A stretch of DNA of 64,000 nt from Hedera helix (Eukaryota; Streptophyta; Magnoliopsida; Apiales; Araliaceae): positions 5,001 to 69,000 of the forward strand of contig OX359264.1 of NCBI GenBank assembly GCA_947179155.2, given 5' to 3'. The position numbers were made by a program, and so were the translations under genes. Position 1 is the first letter of the stretch, and the number at the start of each line of letters is the position of its first letter. This document shows positions 34,478 to 45,981 of the stretch, one piece after another. The notes beneath the pieces were generated by a model. It searched no databases. It was not told the origin of the DNA and was given only the letters and a program-made list of their open reading frames with translations.

Positions 34478-35741
34478 TTCTCCCCCTTTTTGATGATGAC
34501 AACAAAATAAATTTAAGCTCCCCCTAAGACCATGCATGCAATAAATTTAAACCCAACAGATATGTAACACAGGCACCAATACAGTCCCTGTAGTTCTCAA
34601 TTCAGCACGGCTTAGATATACCTGTTTCAAGCTCACAATATAAACCAAACCATTTATCTGTTCTGTCTCCCCCTTTGCCATCATGCAAAAATAACTTAAT
34701 ATTATGAAGCAGAAAATACCAAATATATCATTTAATCCAAAAAGATAATCTTACCACAGGAGCAATTGAAAACCAAAGTACCAAAATAAAGTAGGACTAA
34801 AATAGCTATTAGACCAGTTTGAACGTGAAATAGAGACTATCAGTCAAGCTCATCAATATGAACATTGGGAGGAGCACAATTTTTAAAATAGTGACGATGA
34901 ATAGTACGAGCAATGCGTTTAGCCAAGGAGAGTTCATTTGTAAAATGAGGGGGTCGAGGGATATCAGTCTTTTGAGGTAGTTCCATCCCCATGAAATCAC
35001 CACGAAATTTTGCAAGCCAATTGCACTAAGGCCATTCTAGAATAGGGGATGAAACGCGATGGATACGAGGTTCATTTATATATTCCCCGATTTAATTAAA
35101 GCGATGGGCAGCAAAGTTGCTCAAGACACCAACTTGACTACTCACAAATTTAAGTTCTTGACTCAATTGACAGGCATTTCTGTTAACCTTTTTCTATAAC
35201 GTAACAACCATAGCATTGGTCTGAATCTCAAACCCAGCATGAAGATCAATAAACTCAGATTCCAGATCGCGATATAGAGGAGCAGCAACAGGGGATGCAA
35301 TGTACAATTTCCCTTGTTCAAATGACGTTATCCTCTACTTGATGTCCAGTATATCAGTCTTCATTTCAGTTTGGTTAGTCAGAATTTGAGTAAGAAGGGA
35401 CATGAGTTCAAGAGGGGTACCAAATGACCCGGAGTTGGGTGGGGTAGATTCAGGAGGAGTTACCTTTGGAAGGCGAATGAATTGACCATCACTTAAGGCC
35501 AAGTGAGAAATTTTCAAATTATCAAAGTCAATAGTCTATGAGAGTGACTGATGCTTCATCTTCCAAAGACACTTCAAAGTGATGGAATAAACGAGTGAGA
35601 ATCGCTCCATAGGGTAGACATTTTTTAACCTGATGTATACAACTAAGCATATGGCGTAGCACCATAGAGGAAAGATTAAATGGGACACCACGAAGATTAA
35701 TAGCAATCAAAACCAAATCTTGAAACGTAAAATCAGCCCCA
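34478..35741 (-). pseudogene. 3' internal part of a SIRE-like Copia element
   Basis: After the polypurine tract the minus strand holds short open frames (34809-35015, 35335-35517, 35528-35716). They resemble pieces of the extra, non-pol coding region that SIRE-type elements carry after RNase H, and of a plant transposon-associated domain (for example KKCLPYGAILTRLFHHFEVSLE and SLAKRIARTIHRHYFKN). They are split by stops and frame slips. The rest of the element is cut off at 35741 by insertion of Athila-like element A3; the candidate duplication is CCCCA (35737-35741). The product's role is unknown even in intact elements. Confidence 0.45.
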
Positions 35742-36973
35742 TGTTGTCCGATTTATATATAGTCAATTCGTGCAAGTATACACGGTCAAGCAAGTAATAT
35801 AGAAGTAAAAAGGATGTCGAACCCACAGGGAACGGGTAACAATTATTCTGATTATCACACAATTAACAAATTAATCTAACTTAAACGATCACCAAGTTTA
35901 CTTATGAAAATATTAAGTGGGAAGCTAGTGTTTAAGAACTGATTATCCGATATTTAAAAGCTAGGATTACAACTTCCCCAATTGATCATAACAATCTCTT
36001 CAGTTTACTTCCAATTGATTAATTCTCATGAGTTGTTAACGGAGATTGCCTATCTATTTATTAACTTTGTTCAATAGATAATAAAAAGATCTAATCCACT
36101 TATCTTGCTACTATTCGTGCAATATAAACTTGAACTAGACTCATTACGAACAAACTCTCCACCACATTACATATGGCACATAGATATTTTCATCCTATGC
36201 ACTATTATGCTATTCTCTTAAAAGGAATCAACAAGTTCATATGTTATTATACCCAGATCTAATCTTAGATTCCTTTCACAATTACGTCTAAGATATCAGA
36301 TTAATTGTTGCGCACACAATTAATAAATTCAAGCATAAGATATAATAAACAACTCAAATAGAATCAATAACTGGAAATAAACAAGAATTAATTATCATAA
36401 ACCAAAAGGATCCATTGAAATCCTAATTGAACGTTTAGTTCATCATAGTCAACTGGAAAACCATCATCATAATTATAACTAACATTCAAAAGTTCAAGAT
36501 AAGGAGAATAAGAGAGAAAAAGAGTGAAACTCTGTAGCCTCTCTTGGTCTACAATCCTAGTCTTCTGATGCTCGTTTAATTCACGTGTATGGAGGCTCTC
36601 TCCTATCTTTCGTGTCTCTCTTGTACAGCCCACGCCTCCATATATATACTAGTTATCCCTAAGTAGGGTTTTAAACGTCCAAAATTGATTAGGAAACCAG
36701 AATCTTCAGTAAATCGCGAAACTGTCCGATAAAATCTGCGACTCAGCGCTGCCAGCTCTGACCATAGTACTATTCCAGCGCTGCCAGCTCTGACCCTTTT
36801 CCCAGAAATTACAAAATTGTCATTTAAGCCCCGAACATGACTGTTTTGCCCCTTTTTCACCTTGCTGCAGAAAATAGACATAAATGCGAATAAAATGTAC
36901 TAAAATGACTTTAAAGATAACCAAATAATAAGCCTAAACATATCCGAGTCATAGGTATAAAACCTACTCATCA
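35742..36973 (-). repeat. 3' LTR of Athila-like element A3
   Basis: 1232 bp. The minus strand reads from TGATGAGTAGG (36973) to ATCGGACAACA (35742). The end resembles the A1 LTR end (ATCTGACAACA), including the ACTTGC-ACGAATT neighbourhood. A tandem repeat of CAGCGCTGCCAGCTCTGACC lies at 36743-36797. The open frames on the minus strand at 36388-36881 are within this LTR and show no protein similarity. Confidence 0.7.
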
Positions 36974-37606
36974 AATACCCCTAAACTCAAGACTTTGCTT
37001 GTCCTCAAGCCAAACACTAAACAGAAATGAAAATAAATAAATAAATAAACATAACTAACTAATCTATTTACATGAATGCAAATGCATGAAAACTAATATA
37101 TCGAGCAACAAACCAACATAATTCATAAAAATCCAGCCTCAACGATCCTTAACTAACTTTTTAGCAAGACTTTAAACTCATGCTCAACCGAAGATCTAAC
37201 ATATCACCAATTTCATCTAACTCTCGACCCTTTTGTGTGTGTGTGACTTCAATATATCAAACCAATTAAAATCTCAATCCAATTCATGAATATCAGTGCT
37301 CACAAAATATGTTATTACCCTTCTCATATACTTGTTTTCACATTTCTTCTATTTATCTTATTTATTTTACGAGACGATTTAAAATACAAAATAATGAAAT
37401 ATAAAAATTCATATTTATTTTCGTATTCCAAATCTAAATTGGACTCTCTAATTTATGTTCCTTGCAATTCATTGGCTTAACTTGAGCCCACAACGATTTA
37501 AAGCTAATCAGCTAAACTAATAAAACCATATTGCGCCTGGTGGAAGAAAACTATAGAAATAAGAAAGTGGGACCCCTCATGGAATTAAGGAAAAAAAGAA
37601 ATCGCA
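36974..37606 (-). mobile_element. 3' internal remnant of A3 with polypurine tract
   Basis: The minus strand reads, toward the LTR, a CACACACACACAAAAGGGTCGAG block (37217-37240), CTTGAGGACAAGCAAAGTC and GTTTAGGGGTATT just before the LTR, the same order as in A1. No coding sequence remains. Its right side meets the solo LTR at 37607. Confidence 0.6.
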
Positions 37607-40192
37607 TGTAAGACCCTGAATTTCATAAAGTACAAAATTAATTTTTCTTCATATATATTTGTCCTAAAACAGTAAGTGGTTAAATTGATAAAGTTAAAAG
37701 TTAAGGATATTATATGCAAATTTTATTATGTTAGGCAATATTCGTTTTGACGGAGAATATTCGGTCGTACGACGGCGCCGAAATAATAATCATTGGTGGA
37801 CCCCACAACGGAATATTTGTCGGATATAGAAACGACATAAGTAACATTTTTAAATAAAAATAGTCAACATTGTTATCACTTTTAACTGTTAAAATACTAA
37901 TGATAAAAGAATAGTAGCATATGATATTTTATGATATTTTACTGTAGCACATGATATTCTACAGTAGCACACGGTATTGCACATTGTCTCATATTATTGA
38001 TCTGATAACGTGGTCATTGCATAATATTCATCAATAATTGTTGTTACACAGTATTTTGCATTATTAATTCAATAATTATCATTACACTGTATTTTATATC
38101 ATTGAACCAATAATTGTTATTGCACTGTATTTTAAAATTATTGAACCTAATAATTGTCACAGCAACAAATATACAGTAAATTATATTATTAAATTAATAA
38201 TTATTAGTAAAATATTTATTACATTATTGTTGAATTATTATTGTAGCATTATTTTATTATATATGTTGGACCCACAGGAAGAAATAAAAAAATTTATTAT
38301 TATTTTGAATAGTAACATGTGGACCCTCGGTGGGGGCCACATGAGAATTGGAATGGAAATTGAGTTGCTGGAGTTTGGTGAAAGCAGTCAGGCTGCTGCT
38401 GCCAAATTTAATTACAGGCTGGCGTGCAGCACGCCAGCTACTCTCACCTACCGCATAGTGTTTTCCTTCTTTTATAAATAGGTTGCTCAGTTGAATAGAA
38501 AAATCACACCTACAACATAAAAATTTTCTACAAGTATTTTTTGAGTTTTCTCTGAAAATAGTAATGTTATTTTGAGTGTTTGAAAATTAAAAGCAGTGCA
38601 GGAATTTTCAAGTATTTTATCAAAGAGTAGTAATTGCACAAATACCTATTTCACACGGTATTCACAAATCTTCCTTTATAAGACTCTTCTTTGAGAAGAT
38701 TTATTTTAAAAAGCTTTCTTTGGAATATTTATTTTGAAATATTATTTCGAAAGTTTTTTTTGAAGTTATTATTTTACACTACAAAAATTTAAATTATATA
38801 AATAATTTTGATAATTCATAATATATGAGTTATCATACACCTTAAAATTTATATGTGAAAATTACTAATTATATTATAAATATATAAGTTGATCAACCTC
38901 ATTTTTATCAATATTCAGTCACGTGATAAGGTAAGGGGTATCGTTCTTTTCATCATCATAAATGGATATTATTTTCTTTCTTACTTGTAAGGGATACCAT
39001 CTTTTTCATCTTCCATTATTCAAACTTACTACGGTAAGGGATATCATTTCTTTTATACTCTTAAACTTACTATGATAAGTATTGTCCGGTAAAATTTCTG
39101 AAATGATTATAATTTTCTTAACAGTTTGTGCTTCATTTAATATCATTTCAATTGTTCCTTCCTATTTACGTGAACCTTTCTATTGAACTGTAACCGTTAT
39201 TCTGAACTATGGATCTTGAATATCATTTTTGAATTTTACTCCACATCATGTTGATAATTTGAACATTATTTGAATCTGCACAAAGTAAAAATTGTAAACT
39301 TCCGATATTTATTCTTTATCATATTTCTTCTGTTCATTATTAATATCTCTGTTATTATTCTAATAATCAAGAATCAAATTGTTGTTGATATCTATGGCCT
39401 GGGGCACAGATTGGATAAAGGTGTTGATAAGTTAAAGACGTTGATAGGCTAAAGGCGACATATTTGATGATGTGTCTTTTAAGGCACGTGGTGAAAGTTC
39501 TCTTTGGCCTGGGGCAAATATGAACTGTTGTTTGGTATGATTATGACCAAAAGTTGTAGACTGGTATAATCATGACCATTTGTGTTATATTGAATATCTT
39601 TGGCCCGTAGTGCAAATATGAACTGTTGACTTGCATGATTATGACCAGGAACTGTGAAATTGTATTATCATGGCTAGTGGTGTTTCAGATGATAAAAGTT
39701 GATGATGTTTTTCTTAAAAAGAGAAGCGAGTGGACATCATGGTCCATATGATTTTTCTAATGGTTGTTATTCTGCTGCAGTTATTGATCTGAACTTTGTT
39801 TAAAAACTTAACTGCAGTTGTTGAATTAAAACTTGTTATTTAAATTATTCTATCAAAAACTCAATTGTTGAAGGCTAATGATAATTTATTTGTCATTATC
39901 TTAGTCATTATATTATTTACTGGGCTATTTGAGCTCATCCTTTCCTTTTGTTCCATTATTTTTCAATAGGAGATGAGAGAGTAGCTGGGTCTAGTCGGGG
40001 GATGGAGTGAAGGTCCGAGTTGTAGCTGTATTAGTCTTCATAAGTTGTAAAATAGTGTGACAATAATAATGAAGACTTAGTTGTGTATTATCTGAATATT
40101 GTACTGTGATACGTTGTACGTTGTATTGTAATAGTTGTGTATTTTGATAACTCAAGTTTGGACTGCGTGGGCCCAAATTTGGGGGTGTCACA
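37607..40192 (+). mobile_element. Solo Tekay-like LTR
   Basis: 2586 bp, from TGTAAGACCCTG to GGGGGTGTCACA, the same family as 15129-17739 with the same ~38-bp internal repeats (about 37920-38210) and TATA box (38473-38480). There is no internal sequence on either side. The flanks TCGCA (37602-37606) and CCGCA (40193-40197) match at four of five bases, consistent with an old target duplication. Such solo LTRs arise by recombination between the two LTRs of an element. Confidence 0.75.
38473..38480 (+). promoter_or_regulatory. TATA box in solo Tekay-like LTR
   Basis: TATAAATA in CTTTTATAAATAGGTTGC, at the same place in the LTR as 16017-16024. Confidence 0.5.
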
Positions 40193-40661
40193 CCGCAGCT
40201 GCTGACCCACTCTTGGAAAAGGAATAAAAGTGTTGGGAACCACGACTCATGAAAGAAGCTGGCAACAGCCTGACCAACGCGCCTGCATTGCTGATCCTTA
40301 TTAACGCAAGTCGCGCATGGCGCGATATTCATATGCATAATTCAGGCACCAAACGACGTCGCTCTATTAACCGAACCTATATACCTTTTTCTTTATGCAC
40401 GCATAGCGCGGACCATGTTTTCCCTTTAATTACTAAAATGCCATCCAGTTTTCAATAATTACCAGTTTGTCATCCACTTTAATTAATTCCCACAAAATTA
40501 AATTAAAAATAAATAAAAATACATAAAAATAATAATAATACATGAAAATAATAAAAATGCGTAAAATTAAGTAAATTATCTAAAACACTAAAAATACTTA
40601 AAAACTCACAAATAATTAAGCCTAAAAATACTTAATAAATAAACATAAAATTTACTTATCA
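40193..40661 (-). repeat. Partial 3' LTR of Athila-like element A4
   Basis: On the minus strand it starts TGATAAGTAAATTTTATG (40661) and runs to about 40193, where the solo Tekay-like LTR abuts. It is homologous to 49252-49750 at the other end of A4 and, more distantly, to the start of the A1 LTR. It includes the AAACGACGTCGC motif and the CATGGCGCG type motif. Only about 470 bp are present, so the U5 end is missing. Confidence 0.65.
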
Positions 40662-41753
40662 AATACCCCACACTTAAATTTTTGTTTGCCCTCAAGCAAA
40701 ACAAAAACAAAAATTATAAAAATAAAACTCTACTAAATAAATTAACCTGATTGACTTACCTGAGCAACAAATGAATATGAATTTAACATTAACCTCAAAA
40801 AAAATTTAAATGATAACTCAAAAAAAATTCAAAATCATGCAAAATCTAAAATTTCAATATATATATTAATCTTCCTCTACTCAAGACCTTTTGTGCGTGT
40901 GTGAATCCAAATACATCAAACCAATCTAAACTCAAATAAATTTATATAATTAAATGTCAAATGAGAGATACTCAATACTCTATACACTCAATTTTAACAT
41001 GTCTCAAAGCTAATATAAACAAAACAAAAATTAAAAGATCAAAAGTTTTTTTCTTTTTTTCCTTTTTTTTCTTCTTTCCTCAATAATATTTTTTTCTTCA
41101 TATATATTTTCTTTTCATATTTCACCATTTTGTTTTTCAGTGAGTGCATTTTATGCTCCAACTCACTATTTTTTTTGCATACTTGACTATGCAATGTTTA
41201 GTTTTCTTAGGCTTTTAAGAGTTACCCATCTAGCGAGCTTTTGACCAATGACTCCCAAACCAGTTGGCTTTAGGGCACTAGGTGTTGACACACCCTTAAG
41301 AATCTATTAACTCGACTAAGAAATGCCACAAAATTAAACTAGTTAAATTATTTTTTTACTTACTATTTTTTTTCTCTCAATCCTCCAATCATATATTTTC
41401 CTATATCAGACTTTAAAACATAATCAAAATTAGGTACAGAGAAAATTCACATCTTTCACAAGCAATTAATCACATAAACTTCCTTCAAGTTAAAACTAAT
41501 TCAACATCTATGGATATGTGCATAAATAAATCTCAAATATAGTAAATACTAACAATAGGTCAAAAATTCAGATTAAACAAAATTTATCATTTTTTCAAGA
41601 GTTATTAAAATAAAATCAAAATTTTTATCATTGGCTAAAAATTTAAAATCCAAATAACTTATTGCTCAAGCGACTCATCCTAATTATAAAAAATAAAAAA
41701 CTACCCCATTTTCGTAGGAAACACAGTTAAACTTAGCATGTGCAATAAGCCTT
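40662..41753 (-). mobile_element. 3' internal part of A4 up to the A2 insertion
   Basis: Non-coding. It shows the same landmarks as A1 in reverse: the polypurine tract (AATACCCCACACTTAAA, 40662-40678), a CTTGAGGGCAAAC box, a block CAAGACCTTTTGTGCGTGTG near 40887, one GAGTGCATTTTATGCTCCA unit near 41144, and the conserved block 41703-41753. The last 5 bp (GCCTT, 41749-41753) are the left target duplication of A2. Confidence 0.65.
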
Positions 41754-43409
41754 TGGTGTGATGTCGCAAGCACCCAAAAATAAAATCTTACTTTTGAAAA
41801 ATATTAATGTAGTAGTGTAAGCAAGAGTCGATCCCACAGAGAATGATTAATTTAATCTTATGTTTTTGCAAATAAAATTGGGGGGTTTTGAATTAAAGAA
41901 ATAATTTAAATAAAAATAACTAAAATAAATATGCAAGTAATTTAATGAAATAAATGAGAAGAAAAAGCATTGGTTTAAGTCAATATCCACCATCAAGAAT
42001 TTACAACTGATCACTGATGCAAGAACAAATCAATTCATATTTTAAATATTCAACGTGGAATAATTACTCCCATTCGAATAATTTTTCTATCTCTCCTTAA
42101 TTTTAGTTAAGCAGAAACAAGCGATCTAAATAACCCTTACTACTAAATAATCTCAGACAAGCGCTAAAGATTTAACCTAGTAGCAGCATAAAGAAATAGA
42201 GAGATCGTTGAACTAAACAACACAATTCAAGCGTCTGCATTTAATCTAGATGAATATTTTTCCTAAAATAAAATAATATTTTGATAAGCAAAATAATTAT
42301 TAACCTTAGTTGCTTCGCAAATTAAAATGACCAAACAATTACGGATTTGATATTTAATTTAGCAATAGATTTCAACGAATAATAAACTAGTATGCATCCT
42401 AGCAATTAAACGAATTAATCATAAAATTAAACACAGAAAAATATCCAATACTCAAAATATAAATTGAACAATTAAAATAAATTAGATCTCACAGTGTATA
42501 AATCTTGATGGCTTCAATCACTTAAACCAAGAAAAATAAATTAACTACTCATAATAGTAGAGAACACTAAATAATAAAAGAGAGAATTTTTATTCTAAGA
42601 AAAGTTGTGTGTTACAATGTGTGTCAAGCCCTCTATTTATAGGCTCCATAATCCTCCAAACCCTAATAGGATTTATAATTAAAAATAAAAGAAAAAATAA
42701 AATAATTATTTTCCTAACCCTAATTGAAATTCTAAATAAAATATTAAAAATAAAATAAAGAATTATTGTTTCCTTTTCCAAATTAAAATTGAATTTTTAT
42801 TCTACTGATTTGTTGCATTGCAGTGTAGAAAATCCAAAATAAGAAAGGAAAAAAAAACAAAGCTGCTCCTCTGCGCACGGCCACGTGGCACACCATGCGG
42901 AGAGAGAAAGGGAGAAAAAATTCAGCCGTCAGCCGCCAGCCACGCGCTTCCTGACGTCAGCCTCCTTCAGCAACACCCGCGCATTGCGCGGCCGTTTGTA
43001 TCTTCAGCCCAAAACGGCGTCGTCCCACCTGCTGTGTTGCTTATCCTTTTCCGCGTAATGCGCAGACAGCCAAACTCCAGAAATTACAGTTTTGGCCCCG
43101 AAGCTTTGCAGAATTTACAGATTTTGCCCCCAAAGCTTATTTTTCCTACAAAATAAAATATAAAATAATATAAAAATACTAAAAATCTTAAAAACACATA
43201 ATAATAAATAAAACACCTACAACACTAAAAATAAATTAAAACACATAAATAAAAAAAATATAAAAATACTATAAAATTACCTAAATTAACTCAAATCCTA
43301 TAAAACCTATTAAAACCAAAATAAGCTAAATAATTAAACATTTAAGCACACAATAAATATAAAAACTAAGTATAAGGGCATAAAAATATCGTATAATTTA
43401 ACCCTATCA
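41754..43409 (-). repeat. 3' LTR of A2
   Basis: 1656 bp. On the minus strand it runs from TGATAGGGTTAAATT to GACATCACACCA. The TATA box TATAAATAG is at 42633-42641 (minus). The CG-dense part (42880-43060) carries CGCGCATTGCGCGG and AAAACGGCGTCGTC. Open frames at 42590-43156 lie in this LTR and recur in the other LTR; they have no recognised protein character. Confidence 0.85.
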
Positions 43410-44737
43410 AATACCCCCACACTTAGCTTTTTGCTCGTCCTCGGGCAAAACAAAAATAAAAACTATAAAATTAAAACTAATAACCAAACTATTTACTTGA
43501 GCAACATATCAATATAAATTTCAACATCAGCCTCAAAGATTTTTTAAATGATAACTCAAAGAAAATTTCAAAATCATGCAAAACCTAGAACTTCAACATA
43601 TTTATCAATTTTACTTTACTCAAGACCTTTTGTGTGTGTGTGAATCCAAATGTATCAAACTAATTCAAACTCAGATAAGCTTCGGTTATTAATTACCTTA
43701 TAAAAGACAGATAACAATACTCAATATATTTATTTTTCACATCACTTTAAGCTAACACAAACAAATATAAATCAGAAGATCAAAAGGTTTCAAATAATAA
43801 TATACACTAGGATTATCAATTTTTTTTCTTTCAAATATTTTTTTCATTTTTTTTTTAATGGGTGCATTTTATGCTCCATCCCACTAGCGAGTGCGTTTTA
43901 CGCTCCATCTCGCTTTTTCATGTGTTTATGGGTGAGTGCGTTTTACGCTCCATCTCAACCCACCAAAAGATTTTTCTTTTTCCTTCTTCAATAATAATCC
44001 TAGAAAAATTACCTAAATCATCTCCTCCAAATAATATTTTGCCTTATATTTCACTTAAAATAATGATCAAATAAGATATAGAGTTCAAAAATATCTTCCA
44101 TAAGCATTTAACCATATAAATTTTCTCTTAATTAAAATTAGCTCAAACAATTGGATATAAGTGCATAAAAAAAATTAAAAGATCTCAAATAAAGTAATAA
44201 TCAATAAAAAGTCAAAATTCAGACTAAGCAAAAATTTATCATTTTTCCAAGAGTTATTAAATAAAAATTAAAATTTTTATCATTGGCTAAAAATTTAAAA
44301 TTCAATTAATTTATTGCTCAAGCGACACATCCTAAAGATAAAATAAAGAACTACCTCATTTTCGTAGGAAACACGGTTACACTTAGCATGTGCAACAAGC
44401 CTTTAAACCCCAAGGTTACCCCAAGTGGACGAGTTTTGTCTCGTGAGGGTTTGCAGTGAATTTACCCACAAAATTCCAAAATTTTAAAATTTTAACATTT
44501 CCTAAATTTTTTTTTTAAAATATGACCTAATAACAATAATAACAAAAAAAAAAAAAATCCTAAATCCCTTCCCCCACACATAAAATTTACATTGTCCCCA
44601 ATGTAAACTATAATGCAAAGAAAAAGCAAAAATAACTATAAAAAGAAAAAGAAAAAGAAATGCAAATCTGTTTTCTTGGGTTGCCTCCCAAGCAGCGCCT
44701 TTATTTATTGTCTTTGGCTCGACAGCAGGCCAAAGTA
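43410..44737 (-). other. Non-coding 3' internal region of A2
   Basis: From the polypurine side it contains: polypurine tract AAGTGTGGGGGTATT (minus, 43410-43424), a GAGGACGAGCAAA box, a CACACACACACAAAAGGTCTTGAG block near 43620-43640, three GAGTGCGTTTTACGCTC-type units at 43860-43960, the conserved block at 44353-44460 and TTGGGAGGCAACCCAAG near 44677-44693. No gene is seen. Confidence 0.7.
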
Positions 44738-45981
44738 CTACGTTACTCCAACTTCATGAATTTTGAGTACCCCATCCATTACGTCATTCTTCATAGGTAG
44801 ATTCAATATCACTTGCACTTGACATGAACGTTTTACTCCCTCTTCAACGCATAGATATTTAACATGATTGGAGAGAGTCTTTATATTTGGGATGAGATCC
44901 TGCAAAATAAAAGATGAAAATTTGTTATGAGTAACAGGCAATGGAATGGAAATAATTGCATTATTATCAAAAATCATTGGCAAAGAATTTAATGGAGCTT
45001 CATTCTCCTTCAAATCTTGTGTCAGCTCAATCGTTTCTTCTTCCTCTAACTCCAAATTATTGGTAATTGCAATGTCTAACTTTTTCTTGTTTATTTCCTC
45101 AACAACTTCCGCCACCTTAGGGAGGTCATCTTCAAACATAACATCATTGTCGATATGAACACTGTCCGCTTCATTTATGTTGTTTGCTTGCTCTTGCTTC
45201 GGTGATGGAGAGACTGTCTTTTCTGGATCTTCTATATCATTAGCACTTTTTAACACTTGTGCACTTGTATTCTCCGTTGGATTATTCACTGTTTGAGAAG
45301 GTAATTTTTCATAATCTAGTTCCTCCAAGTGACTGAGTGCAATTGCCATTTGACCCATTTGTTTTTCCAAATTCTGTATATTTTCCTTCGTTTCCTGTTG
45401 AAATTGTAAAGTGTTAGTTTCAAGTAATTTAATCATATCCTCTAAAGACATATCAGAATTAAATGATTGGCCCTGTTGTTGTTGGGGATATGGCTGCATG
45501 TATTGTTGATAGCTTGAAAAATTCTGATTTGCGGGCGGATTCATTTGTGGATTCTCATAGCCAAAATTAGGATGATCCCTCCATCCATAATTATACGCGT
45601 TTGAATAGGGATCATATCTCCATTGGGGTTGACCAGGAAAACCACTTGCGATATTGCTTTGCTCATATGACTCCTCTCAAAAAATGGGGCACATATTAGT
45701 TGGATGTCCTACCACCGCACTAATCCTACAAGCTTCCATTGGTTGCGCATTACCTGCAATCATTTGATAAACAAGAGAAGTTAATGTATCAATTTGTCGC
45801 TCAAGAGAAGAAATAGTTACCTCATTGGCATAATCATGCCTCACTTCCATCCTTAACCTGCACAACTCAATTAAATTATGAAAAACTAAAATAATAAATC
45901 TAACAAAAATTAATAAATTAAAATACAGTTTACAAAAGCACAAAATTAAATTTAAATCATTCCCCGGCAACGCCAAAAATT
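44738..45981 (-). pseudogene. gag: Gag-derived ORF of A2, protease deleted
   Basis: The open frame 44738-45544 (268 codons) plus an upstream in-register stretch (to about 45860) represent the C-terminal Gag region. Upstream are SLERQIDTLTSLVYQM and a degenerate zinc knuckle (MEACRISAVVGHPTNMCP). A stop lies at 45677-45679. The open part then has MNPPANQNF, a Gln-rich segment (MQPYPQQQQGQ), NIQNLEKQMGQMAIALSHLE and KLPSQTVNNP. An acidic region leads straight into LQDLIPNIKTLSNHVKYLCV, which resembles the linker that precedes RT in Athila polyproteins. So PR has been removed and RT cut off. Element A4 ends its frame with the same tail (KIHEGGVT against KIHEVGVT). A full capsid domain is missing. 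Confidence 0.65.
45961..45975 (-). other. Shortened primer binding site of A2
   Basis: Minus strand TGGCGTTGCCGGGGA, about 6 bp inside the LTR. Compared with the A1 site it lacks three internal bases (TGGCGCCGTTGCCGGGGA in A1), so pairing with tRNA-Asp would contain a bulge. Either another tRNA is used or the element tolerates it. Confidence 0.65.

Noticed and set aside
36388..36881. 81- and 92-codon minus-strand frames
   Set aside because: They are inside the A3 LTR and overlap each other at its promoter-like part. No similarity to known proteins.
42590..43156. 63- and 112-codon frames recurring at 46818-47384
   Set aside because: Recurrence is explained by LTR identity. The frames overlap TATA and U3 sequence, differ by indels between LTRs, and have no protein similarity.
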